NCBI GenBank assembly: GCA_963556145.1 | Contig: OY744468.1 | Coordinates: 5,332,001-5,396,000, forward strand | DNA from: Hygrocybe punicea | Taxonomy: Eukaryota; Basidiomycota; Agaricomycetes; Agaricales; Hygrophoraceae | Direction of reading: 5' to 3' | DNA: 64,000 nt | Shown: one piece after another, positions 22,161 to 32,803 of the stretch | How positions within the stretch are numbered: position 1 is the stretch's first letter | Layout of the letters: every line of letters starts with the position of its first letter | Notes under the pieces: generated by a model | The model's database searches: none | What the model saw: the letters and a program-made list of their open reading frames with translations, nothing else | What the model was told of the DNA's origin: nothing | Program-made: the position numbers and the translations under genes

Positions 22161-23458
22161 TCATTCAATGTTGGGATCATCATCGATAACCTCTACAGCG
22201 TACTGATGAAGCTTGATGTAATTTGGGGTGCCGTGGAGAAATGCATTGTAGGCCATTTTCAGAGGATTGCAAATATGGATCGGAAGAGCACGAAAGATTT
22301 AGAGATCGCCAAGGGGGAAATTGACGGTTGGGACGAATCGAACGTGGTATAACTGGGTTTGGGGCCGAACGATGTGGTGCAACCAAGGGTGGGAGTTGGA
22401 GGGGTACTCGGAGCCTGTGGATCAATCTATCTGTGTGCCAGAGCGAGGTACGAGATTTGTTCGGGTGGCAATCTCGGTAGCAGACCTCCAGCTCGGTCAC
22501 ACCCCTCTTTCAATACCCTGCGTTCTGCTACCATACGCATGCTAGTGTCCATGGTCGTTTCGGATACCCTCTCTGCCGGCCCCAAGTCCCCATCGTTATC
22601 TCTACACAGACTACGCACACCAGCTTGCCCTGCGCGAGTACGACGAATGTCGATCACCATGGCATCGCGACCTTGTAAGTCCTTCAATGAGTCTTCATAG
22701 ACCAGGTCCTGAGTGAGAGACCAAGCCTCGACGATAGACGGGAGGGACTTGATGAGCGCTGTGGTCAAATTGAGAAGGAGTGGTCACCATTAGGTCCTAA
22801 TCAGGAGATACTAATTGGCTTGCCTGTGTTGATAACTGACTTGGAGGAGGTGGGAATGAGTGAATATATTGCTACCAGCAAGATTATTTTGCAGTGGTAG
22901 GTCAAGGGCATCGTACAAGTTAGGGAATTGCAATGGCTTCAACGACCAGCACAACTACAGGACCAGGAGGCTTTCTCGATTTACTTACGATTTCGTTGGT
23001 CATGTCCTTGGCATCCAAACCTCACACCAGCGCCTTACATAGCGATTTGCAGGAGGAAATAGCGGCCACTTGCGAATGAATCCCACAGTCCTTTTGTTAC
23101 CAGCGTTCCATCTTCCAAGGGATCGGGAGGTGATTTGTGGGTATGGGCCCCCCGCACCTTACTCGTTATATCCACCCCGAAACGTACAAAGCCCGTCCTC
23201 TTCATAGCAATTTCGTTGGCATGTTTCTTGACCAGACACGACAGAAATATGTGGGTGACGGCACAAGGCTGGCATAGCCATGTTACATTGTTCCATGCAC
23301 TGAAATCGAGATGTTTGGATGACAATTATGCCATTGAAACGTATCCTGTATACGTACTTGCTCAATAGACCCTGCTCACGGTACGGTGGTAGATTCGTCA
23401 AGACCGGCAGTGTCCGAGTCGCAGAATGAAGAGACCAGATTTCAGTCGTTGGTGTCAT
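22161..23458 (-). CDS. Unrecognised multi-exon gene
   Basis: A clear first exon starts at the ATG at 23458 (MTPTTEIWSLHSATRTLP) and ends at a GTACGT donor near 23357. Later open segments include one containing KRTGFVRFGVDIT near 23180, GLWDSFASGRYFLLQ near 23060, SLPSIVEAWSLTQDLVYEDS near 22700 and a C-terminal exon HGTPNYIKLHQYAVEV with its stop at 22161-22163. The segments look like real coding sequence but I could not fix every junction. One join near 22430 and another near 23300 fail in the frames I tried, so it may be partly decayed. I do not recognise the family. Confidence 0.45.
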
Positions 23459-23744
23459 TACGGGACTAGTAAATAGAAGATAACGGAGGCGAACTTGAAC
23501 AAGCCGAAGAAGCCTTAGATAATAGATTGATCAACAGACTATTACCAAATCGGGTTAAGAACGTGCACCGATCACGCGATCACGGATTTAGCCGGAGTCT
23601 ACTATTCGGTCCGACTGACAAACTCTAAATCGACAGTCGTAGTCTTTGGACAACCAAAATCACGGTCTTTGGTACCACTCTGGCATTGTGCAGGAAACAA
23701 AAAAAAAAAACAAGGTACAGCAACGACACCATGAACCAGAGTGC

Positions 23745-25147
23745 TCACGGCGCGAACAAGGTGTTCAGGAACGCCTCACCAGCAGCCTTTGGCTTTTTGA
23801 TGGTTCGTTTCTTGCGACGACGCTCCTGTTTGACTGCAGACAGCTCAACAGCGCGCAGCAAACGAAACAAAACCAAGGGACTTACGGAGTTCCTGTCTGC
23901 GCAGGCTCTTTGCGTATGGGTTCAAACGGAACAGAACAGCCTTGTTGACGAGGGGATTCTTCTTCTGCGTCCATGGGCGCTTTTGGTGCTTTTGGTTCGC
24001 AGGACGGACTACGGATTGAATTTCGTCACTGTTGATTAACCGAGTGATATCAGGGTTGGTGATCTTCGCAGTTGGTAGGCTTTGGAAAAAAAAAACATAG
24101 GTGTCAGATAAAGACCCCAGCATTGAGAGAATACACGTTTCATACAGATAGTCTTTCTTGTGCACCGAAACCTTGTCGAAAGTACCGAAAACCTCATCCA
24201 GAAGCCCGAAGGCACCCTCTGTCCAGATCACGAAACGGCCAAGATGTCCACCAGGTGCCAACTGGAGCAAATTCAGCCTCCTAACGTTCACTAGCTCCAC
24301 ACCCGGTAGATTACGAAACGCTTTGACGATGCCCTTGTCCTCATTGTAAACAACAAGCGGACCACGGCGCTGACGGTACCGGCGGTTACGCATCTTGCCT
24401 TTCCCAGCACGCAGTTTCCGGGAATCCGACACTTTGACAACGTCCGCGTATGCGTGAAGGGACTTGAGCAGCGCAACTGCCTCCTTCGTTTTTACGAACG
24501 ACTCCGCGGCAGAGGAAACGACGAGAGGGACTTCCTCGATTTGCTCGATGCGGTGGCCACGTGCGAGAACGAGAGAAGGGAGGGCAGATGCAGCCAAGGC
24601 AGACACAACAGCAAAACGGCGTTGGTTCTGATTCACTTTGACGTGCCACTTGCGCCAGGTCTTGGTGGGTGCGAACATACGACCTCCACGGCACATGTTA
24701 CCGAACGCAGCCTTTGGAGAGTAAATTGGTACGGAACCAAAATAAAAATAAAATCACATACCTGGCCAGATCGGTGAGTCCCTGCACCGCCGACACGGGG
24801 AATACGCGCGACGGCACGACCGGTACCCCAGGATTCAGCACTAGTTTGATGACCAGCCTTCTCGCTGACGGCGTACGCTTGCCTTCTGTTTTTCGCGATG
24901 CTTTCTAAGTAATGAGAATTTCAATCCTTTGCCCGCCCACACCACTCCCTGAAAAATACTCACTGTGTACTTGTTGCACGACATCGAGCCTAATGGGCGC
25001 CGTCAAAACGGCGGGGAGAGGAAGAGAGGTCGACGTTTCTGTTGGTGGAAAAGTGTCAATTGTGTTTGATTTGTGTGTAGGGTGTCCATGTGTAGACGGG
25101 TTACCTCCTGAAGGGGACCGAACGTTGACCGTCGGGCGGGAGGCCAT
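23745..25147 (-). CDS. RPL4: 60S ribosomal protein L4 (uL4)
   Basis: Six exons (25147-25105, 25038-24964, 24904-24762, 24711-24146, 24079-23886, 23833-23745) give 369 residues, a normal fungal L4 length. Signatures include [12 protein letters not shown] at the start, the exit-tunnel loop region [18 protein letters not shown] followed by [16 protein letters not shown], then [15 protein letters not shown] and [15 protein letters not shown]. The basic eukaryote-specific tail has [18 protein letters not shown]4 lines the peptide exit tunnel of the large subunit. Introns cluster at the 5' end, common for fungal ribosomal-protein genes. It is head-to-head with the aminotransferase gene at 25367. 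Confidence 0.95.
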
Positions 25148-25366
25148 GATAATCTTGCAAGTCTTGAGGCCAACAACGGTTTGTCCGTTTGAGGCCAGGA
25201 ATAAAGTTTGCTACATAGCACTAAGCCTCCTGTAAATATGGCCAAACAACTTGTCAGCCACAGTCCAAATTGGGACTCTAGCACAAGGATCAAGAAAACC
25301 CGATATCAGAAACTGCCGTATGATATGAAAATGTTGTGACAACTCCCTCTGCATCAAGGAGCAACA
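25148..25366. promoter_or_regulatory. Bidirectional promoter between RPL4 and aminotransferase genes
   Basis: 219 bp separate the start codons at 25147 (minus) and 25367 (plus). The RPL4 side should be strongly expressed. No specific factor site is claimed. Confidence 0.5.
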
Positions 25367-27632
25367 ATGACCAATATCCGGAAATCTGACTCGGAGCAAC
25401 CCTTGTACGATGTAACCCCGGGAAGCAAAGGCTCGACTGTGACACTGCCGACAAACGTCAACGACTCGGAGGACTCGGAAGTACGTGACCTACTACGTAC
25501 AAAACGAAAAAAACAAAAAAACATTCCCTCATTTTTGATGTGACTCACACTGTGGTATTACACCACACCCCCATTCACTCAAAACAACTAGGTTCAATTA
25601 TCGCCTCGTGTGATCCAGCCTTTGCCACCCCAGTTTTACACCTCATTCTTGTCCGATGCTGCAAAAGAACGGAAACCCAACCCAAGTGAGCACATCGTTT
25701 CCAACCGATCACAAAAGCTTGACAAGGAACGTCTTCTGTTATCTTTTTCGGTTTCCCCCCACCGCCGTGTGAAAAAAAAAAACACACACACATACTAGTT
25801 CGGGGACTTTATCCTCTTGAATCGACTCCAGGCCTGATATCATTTCTCGCTGGCAAACCAAACTCGTCGACGTTCCCTTTCACGTCACTCAGTTTTACCG
25901 CCCGCTCGCCTATCGACCCTGCCGCCCAGGAACTGACCCTCAACGTGAGCAAAGAAGATCTTGCAGAGGGTCTGCAATATGGGGCGACCTCTGGTTTATC
26001 GGGCTTATGCAATTGGGCGATTGGGCTGCAAGAGTTCTCGCATGGGAGAAAGAGGGGAGAAGGCTGGAGGGTCAGTATTGGAACTGGTTCTCAGGATTTG
26101 ATCTACAAGGTCGGTCGTTGTTTGCTGTGGGGCTTGTTTTGTTTTTTTTGAACTGAGGGCCTCGAGCTTAGGCTGTGATGAATTTGGTCAATCCAGGCGA
26201 TGCCGTGTTGGTTGAATCCCCAGTTTACGCGTGAGTTTTCAATGCGATATATATATATCATGAAAAAACGTCTTATGTGTTATGGTAAATGTCCAGCGGT
26301 GCTCTATCGATCTTTCGATGTATTCACTGCGAACTGATAGGTATTTCCTCTATCTAATGACGGGACGTTTTTTTAATCGTTGGTTAACTTTGTTTTTTCT
26401 TGAAACAAAAAACACTGGGTCTCGCTCTCCAAAAGCGATAGACACGGACTGCCAAGGAATATGTTCGCAATCTTTGCGCTCAACTCTGGAAAATTGGCCT
26501 GCCGCAAAACCCCGGCCCAAAATCCTTTACACCGTACCTGTACGCCTCGCCTTTTTACCTGATCAAATCCAGGGAACCAGACATTCGTAGTATGGTTGCA
26601 ATCCCACAGGTATGACCGCTACCCTGGAACGCCGCAAGGAAGTTCTTGCACTTGCTCGAGAGCACAACTTTTTGATTCTGGAAGGCATGTGTCGAACAAA
26701 CCAAAAACCCTTCTCGCTCTCTTTTTCTTTTTCTTCTTCTTCTTGTCATCACTGAATTGCCTAATGTGTGAATGGACTTTTGTCACATGTGCAGATGACC
26801 CCTACTATTATCTATATTACGGAGATGCCCCCCGACCGCCTTCCTATTTCGCTCTGGAGCTGGAAGAAATAGAGGTCGGAAGAGTGCTTCGATTTGACAG
26901 TTTGTCGAAGATCCTTTCGGCGGGGATTCGCCTTGGGTTTGCATCAGGCCCAGAGCCGCTTCTTCAGGCGATTGATTTGCACGTGCGTCGCAATCTTCGA
27001 TGTCCTCACAATTCGTTAACCCTGCCCCCCCCCACCCCCCTTCTTCCTTCTCCCGTGCCTTTTGTTATATAATAGACGCAGACTTCAAATTTGCAGTCGT
27101 CATCTCTCACACAGACGATCGCGCTCACTTTGCTAAATGCTTGGGGATACGATGGCTTTCTAGCACATACCCGAGCGGTGTCACAATTCTACCGCGAGAA
27201 AAGGGACGTTTTCGAGCGTGCGATGAGGAAGTATCTTACCGGTCTTGCGGAATGGACCACGCCGGAGGCGGGGATGTTTGTTTGGTAAGTGAACACGGGT
27301 CCCCTCCGAATTTTTTTTTTTGTCTAATTGCAACCACGGGATTGGACTGGGCCCCTCCTTCCAATAGGTTTAAGCTGTTGCTAAGTCCGACGGCCGGGAC
27401 TGTCGGTGATGACGATAGTGATTCTGAGAGAATTATCACGACGAAAGCATTCGAACGAGGAGTGTTGGCTCTCCCGGGGACAGTGTTCCTGCCAAATGGT
27501 GGTAAAACCGGGTATGTGCGGGCGGCGTTCAGTTTGACTGGGGAAGCAGATGTCGACGAGGCGGTAAAACGACTCAGGGAAGTTGTTTTGGATGCTAGAG
27601 GTTCTGGGCCCTGGGGTCTTGCTTTGATCTAA
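25367..27632 (+). CDS. Aromatic/2-aminoadipate aminotransferase, Aro8-like (fold type I PLP enzyme)
   Basis: Ten exons (25367-25480, 25592-25685, 25799-26109, 26172-26230, 26297-26340, 26436-26539, 26591-26684, 26795-26982, 27076-27284, 27368-27632) give 493 residues. Landmarks are IRGLYPLESTPGLISFLAG, the substrate region GLQYGATSG, GCNPTG for the cofactor-ring contact, EDDPYYYLYY, and RFDSLSKILSAGIRLGF with the Schiff-base lysine near residue 312. C-terminal GYVRAAFSL holds the carboxylate arginine. Aro8-type enzymes move amino groups between aromatic amino acids, 2-aminoadipate or kynurenine and 2-oxo acids. Which substrate dominates is not visible. The seventh intron (26685-26794) starts with GC rather than GT. 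Confidence 0.88.
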
Positions 27633-28306
27633 CTTGACGGCGACTAGAGGGAATTTCGACAAGAGGGGCTTGCTAGTAAAGGGTTTAAGATACACCCCCT
27701 CCCACCCCCACCCTTTTGAGTAGGGTAGACCCAGTCGATTTGCGCAAAAGTCTCTTGTTTTATCGTATCTGTTCAGTTCTTGTATTTTGAGTGAGATTTC
27801 TATGGTGTTGCCTGGGAAAGTGACCCGACACAATGGCAATGATGCCCAGCGATAAATCCATGTGTGCAGCTCGGGAGCGAAGTATGGCGTGTATGTAACT
27901 AGACGAGATAAGAGCCTCATCGTGTGTACAAGACATTGACGTTACATGCCTGAGCATGAGTACTAGTATTTATCTCCAACCAACCGCTTCACGAAACATA
28001 ACGAAACCCATTCGGACATAACGCGTAAAGTCACGTTTTATTTATTTCGCCTGACAAAAACACGCGCTGAGCAAGCCCTGAGCTCCGTCGGGTGTCCACT
28101 GCGAAAACTCCGGTTTCAGTTTTGTGGAGCAGTAGTGGGCCTAGTATAAAAAGCAGTAGTCAGCTCAAACGAGTAACGTATTAAACCCTCATCAGATCTC
28201 TTTTCTTACCCGTCAGAATCTTACGCGGTGAGTGACTCGCCAAGGTTTTGGCTATATCTCCCAATTTTAGATTTATCCAACCCTGCCAAACCCTGCTAGA
28301 ATACAA
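27633..28306. other. Intergenic, nothing recognised
   Basis: Contains the aminotransferase 3' UTR and the promoter of the small zinc-ribbon gene. The long minus-strand frames here mirror the aminotransferase exons and lack motifs. Confidence 0.5.
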
Positions 28307-28816
28307 ATGTATAGTCTGGAGCAATCGGGACCAGTGAACGCTTGTTATCAGGTCACTTGTGGCAAATGTGGAAAGATCACCTGGAAAGTGAGTGTCAGTC
28401 AAACTTGTTGGATGTTCTAGCGTTCTCCGGGGACGTGATCAATGTCCGATGTGAAGGATATCATACGCTGACCCTCGTATTTCTTTTGTAGGGGTGTGGA
28501 ATGCATGTTGAAAGCGTAAGCTGTTCCTGTCATTATCTTCTAGCATTCCGTTCTCTCGGGAGATCTTGCCCATTGTGATCTCGCTCCCGATGGTCGATGA
28601 CGCCCCCATCAGTATATACACGCTTCACCATCAGGTTTTTATTTTATTTTTTGCGTTCGCATGGCTTCTAGAATCTGGCCCGTCACCTGTATCTGACGTA
28701 CGTTTGTGTCTTGTGTCACCCCACCCTCACCACCCTCTCAGGTCATGCAAGGGGTAAAGGAAGCAGACAAGTGTGCTTGTCCTCGCGAACGCGGATGGTT
28801 TTCGGGGTGGTTTTGA
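28307..28816 (+). CDS. 59-residue CxxC zinc-ribbon-like protein
   Basis: Exons 28307-28387, 28492-28515 (a 24-nt microexon) and 28742-28816 give 59 residues. The core CGKCGKITWKGCGMHVES is formed across the first junction: two CxxC-like pairs with a central TWKGCG. A short tail follows with CACPRERGW. Small proteins with CGKCGKTTWKGCG-type cores are widespread in fungi and plants but have no well-defined role. The cysteines suggest one bound zinc. GTGAGT and GTAAGC donors and a TTTTGTAG acceptor support the splicing. Too short and too split to be found by unspliced gene callers. Confidence 0.75.
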
Positions 28817-29047
28817 TATGTTCGTGGAAAGAAGGAAGACAATAAATACCGGATATATAGCCCAGTGGCAGGGGTCCTACCATGCAGATTGGCGTTCTTT
28901 TTTGCTTGCTATCTTTTTACTTTTATATAAAAAGGCTTAACCACGGAAATATTTGAGGGCTGAGTTTCGTTTCCTCCACTTGCCTCAAGTTGAAACTCGT
29001 CCTGGTCGACCCTCCTTCATTGGGCGCATGCAAAATTTATCCTCAAG

Positions 29048-31965
29048 ATGACTGCCGAGGCAGAAGACATCTCTCGCCATCCCAATTCTCATGATCCACC
29101 ACGGGAACCCTTCGATCCAATCGAGGGCGTAAGGACAACAGCTTTGCTACGCACAGTCAGGCATGCTGATGACCGAAAACCGATGCTCAACCATTACATT
29201 CGCGATACCCGTGTCGGCAATGGTCAGCATGGCGAAGTGCATCTGGCTTACGATCTGAACAACGGTCGACGTGAGGTGGTCAGTCCTCTTTCCTAACAAA
29301 AGAATTGCTTCTCGCCCAACAATAAACTGAACTTGTAAAAATCTTCCATCCCCAGGCAATCAAAGCCGTCAAGCGCCACAATCCTCGCGCAGAAAAGTGG
29401 TCTTTGATGAGGAGGAAGAATTTACCAACCTCTCCTCACACGGCCGTCACTGACAAGCTCGGTACCACCGAACACAAGATTAGAAAAGAAATTGCTATCA
29501 TGAAGCAGTGCAGGCATGGACATGTCGTTCGGTTATTTGAGGTCATCGACGACAAGTTGAAGGAGAAGATATACATGGGTAAGCTCCTCTCCTCCCCTCC
29601 CCTCCCCCCTCTCCCTCTCGTCGCGTCCACGACATAAAACATGCAAACGTATGCACACATGTCGGCCGACGTTGTAGTAGCTGACGGCGCTCATTTGTTC
29701 GCTCAACTTATCAGAGCAACTGACAAATTTTCTTTTCCTTCCTGCAGTCATGGAATATCTAGGTGGCGGCGAGGTCAAATGGGTGAACAGCCTTCAACAA
29801 CCCATTCAGACCGTCGACCAAACTCGCCGTATCATTCGGGACGTTATCTTAGGTCTCGAGTACCGTAAGGATCTTTTTTTTTGGTCGCCAAAATCATGTT
29901 GCTTGACTTCCCCCCCCCTCTCAGTGCACTACCAGGGTATCATCCACCGTGACATCAAGCCCGCCAATCTTCTGTGGACGGCAGACCGAAGCAAGGTCAA
30001 GATCTCTGATTTTGGCGTCTCCCATTTCTCATACGCCCAGCGATTAGCTGCTGCTGGGCGAAACCAAGATGTAGATAATTCTCATGACCCCATCTTACTC
30101 GATGATTCTGACCTATCCAAAACGGCCGGGACTCCATCCTTTCTGGCGCCAGAGGTTGTGTTTGATTACAGCACGGATCCGTCTCCGATCAACTCAGCCT
30201 CGAATACTCTATCATCGTCAGAAATTCCCGCGTCTCTGCCCATCGTCCCTATCCGCAGGGAACCCATCACCAAAGCCATTGACATTTGGGCTCTTGGCGT
30301 CACTTTGTACTGTCTCCTCTTTGGCCGAGTCCCTTACGCTGTTGAGGATGGAAACGAATGGCGGTTATACAAACTTATTTGCACCCAAGATTGGTCGGTT
30401 CCCGACCGAATGGGTTTCGACCAGCTCGAAACGGGCGGGCGTGTTCCTCGACACCGGAATTCGGAAGGGTTTGTTGTTGTGAACTTGCTCAATGACCTGT
30501 TGCAGAAAGACGCGAGGAAACGTGCTACTCTTGACCAAGTTAAAGTGGGTGTCTCGGCTCTACCTTATCCCACAACGTCTAATATTCCTCATAGCGTTAC
30601 CCCTGGTTCACTCGTGATCTCCCAAACCCGGAACGATGGCTTCGAGAAACCTCGCCGAACAAGAACGACATGGTTGTTGTCACCGAATCTGATACAAGCT
30701 CAGCCATGTCTACGGTGCATTTCAGATGGAACTGGGGAAGGCGACTTGCTGTCCACGTATCGTCTCTCCTGCGCACCGTTCGTCCACGTCCACCTCCCAT
30801 CAGTTCTGTTCAACGTCCTGGCCGTGGGGCTGAAAATGTCGAGGATCACGTAAGACCTCGCCCCGCACGACTGGTTAGCCGAGCGAAAAGCGTCGGCGCA
30901 AGTAGAGACAGACGGCCTTTCGGGTCTGGGTCAGGATCCCGAATAGGTTCCATATCCCGCCGCGATAAGGGCAAGAGACGGGCTGATACGGCGTCTGCTC
31001 CCGTCACCATCACCGGTCGCTCCAAGTCAATCGAACGCTGGCCTATGTCCAGAGAAAACGCCGGCGTGCTCTCTGAGCGTGTGACTGGCAAGTCTCGTCG
31101 GGGATCAGAAACACATCCTGTCCCACCGCAGCCGTTTCAGTTTGGCTCCGCCCCTCAAGCTAGTCCGACACCCGGGCACGGCGAGGACAGGCTTCGGAAC
31201 ATATTTTCCCTCTCCTCGATTTGGCGTTGGCGGCCCAAATATTCGCCGCACACAACGTCGCCTGCTGAATCCTCGACTGCATGGTCTACCAACAGGAACG
31301 CATTTCCTCCACAGCGGAACGGCTTGCAGGGCACAGCATCGGCGGATCCCTTCTCTCGGAGAAGCGAAGAGGCGCTTCGTCATCACAAAATCATACAGAA
31401 CACCAACGGGGCCCTGACGGCTGCCCGGAGAGCCTCGAGCTGGGGGGAGAACCCGACCGATTTCATGGAGGAAGTCGCCAGCCTAAATTCAGAGGAACAG
31501 GATCTGGATGATAACGCTATGATACTGGGAGCAGGGGGCGTTTGTAATGATCTTAGCTTTGCAAGCCCGAACGTCCTGCACCACGGGATATCCGCTGAAG
31601 CCGCGGCGTCATCCAGCACCCCGCGGCTGCAGCCGCAGCTCGGATACGCTGCCTCACCGTTTCTGGACGCCACCCTTCGCTGTCCGGGCTTCATACCGCA
31701 CAGGTATACCCACAATACCAGCCCACTTGCCCAAGTGGCTTATGAACCGGAATCGAGCCCGAGAGATGAGGATGATTTCAATGATGACGACGACGATGAC
31801 GACGACGACTTGTATTCGAGCAGTTTCGAGGAATTTGGTGACCTGCAGGGTGTTGATGAGAGTGACGGGGATGATGATGAGGATGTTGCACCCATCGAGT
31901 TCCGTCGGCGGCTTCCCGCTTCTCCACCGCCTTGCTCCGAAGATTCCGATGACGGGGGTTCCTGA
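29048..31965 (+). CDS. CaMKK-type serine/threonine kinase (Sak1/Tos3/Elm1, Ssp1-like)
   Basis: Exons 29048-29278, 29356-29578, 29748-29864, 29925-30544 and 30595-31965 give 853 residues. The kinase domain starts near residue 45 with YIRDTRVGNGQHGEVHLAYD (glycine loop), then VAIKAVKR (ATP lysine, about 80), VVRLFEVIDD, IIHRDIKPANLLW (catalytic loop, about 198), ISDFGVSHF, GTPSFLAPE and DIWALGVTLYCLLFG. An insert between DFG and APE and the RYPWVTRDL end fit the CaMKK group, which phosphorylates the activation loop of AMPK/Snf1 and, in fission yeast (Ssp1), links calcium and stress signals to growth. The last about 400 residues are Ser/Arg-rich and disordered, with an Asp run near the end. The upstream kinase role is inferred from the family. 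Confidence 0.88.
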
Positions 31966-32449
31966 TCATGTAATCCTCTGACTTGTAATTCAGCCGGTTT
32001 TCTGTTATCATTTCCCTTACTCTCTAACGGACGGATTCGGACAATAATTTCTATTTCAGATGTCCATCACGATACCTCGCACTATCTTTCCCCCCCCCTA
32101 CAACCCCCCCCCTCTCATTGGTTCGATTCCACGTCTCTATCGGTCAACACGCCTAAATTTAGAATGTTTCCCTCCTTGTATTTTTTCACACCATTTGACA
32201 CATCACGCCGCCATATTTACTGGAATAGAATTACTAGGTAGCTCCTTAGACGGACTGGTGGCTCGAATGCGCCGTAAGTAGGTTGCATGGAGTATTGTGT
32301 GGGAAGATGGCAGCAACATTGAAAAAAAGCAAAAGCATATTATAACGTGGTTGAGTGGGGAATTTTGGGGAGCCTCATGCACCATACACCATAAACGACA
32401 TAAGAACGAAACAGCAACATAAAAAAGTCTTTGGGACTGAAAGCAATAT
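31966..32449. other. Intergenic between convergent genes
   Basis: 484 bp with C runs near 32090-32115. No gene seen; holds both 3' UTRs. Confidence 0.5.
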
Positions 32450-32771
32450 CTAGGTCGGCCACCCTCTTGCGATCCGCGCCGCGCCGCCACCTACCCGCCC
32501 AAGAAAATTCCAGACGGCAGTGGTCCCATCGGGGGAGAAACCCTCACCGACGGCCTGCATAGTGTTAAAACTGTTCCAGGCTGAGCGATCATAATACGTG
32601 GGACCTCCAGGCACCGAGTAGTGCGGGACCATGTATGGACTCATCGCCAGAAACACAAGCGCCGTCGCGCCAACTCCCAGCGCGAACTGTGTCGGGAACG
32701 ACGACGACCCGTCTTTCCGTGCACCATAGACATATGTGTTGTAGATGTTGTAGAACCGGCCCTTACTTGCA

Positions 32772-32803
<32 letters not shown>

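Noticed and set aside
30846..30885. Extra intron starting GTAAGA in the CaMKK-like gene
   Set aside because: The frame stays open and composition is continuous on both sides, with no matching acceptor nearby.
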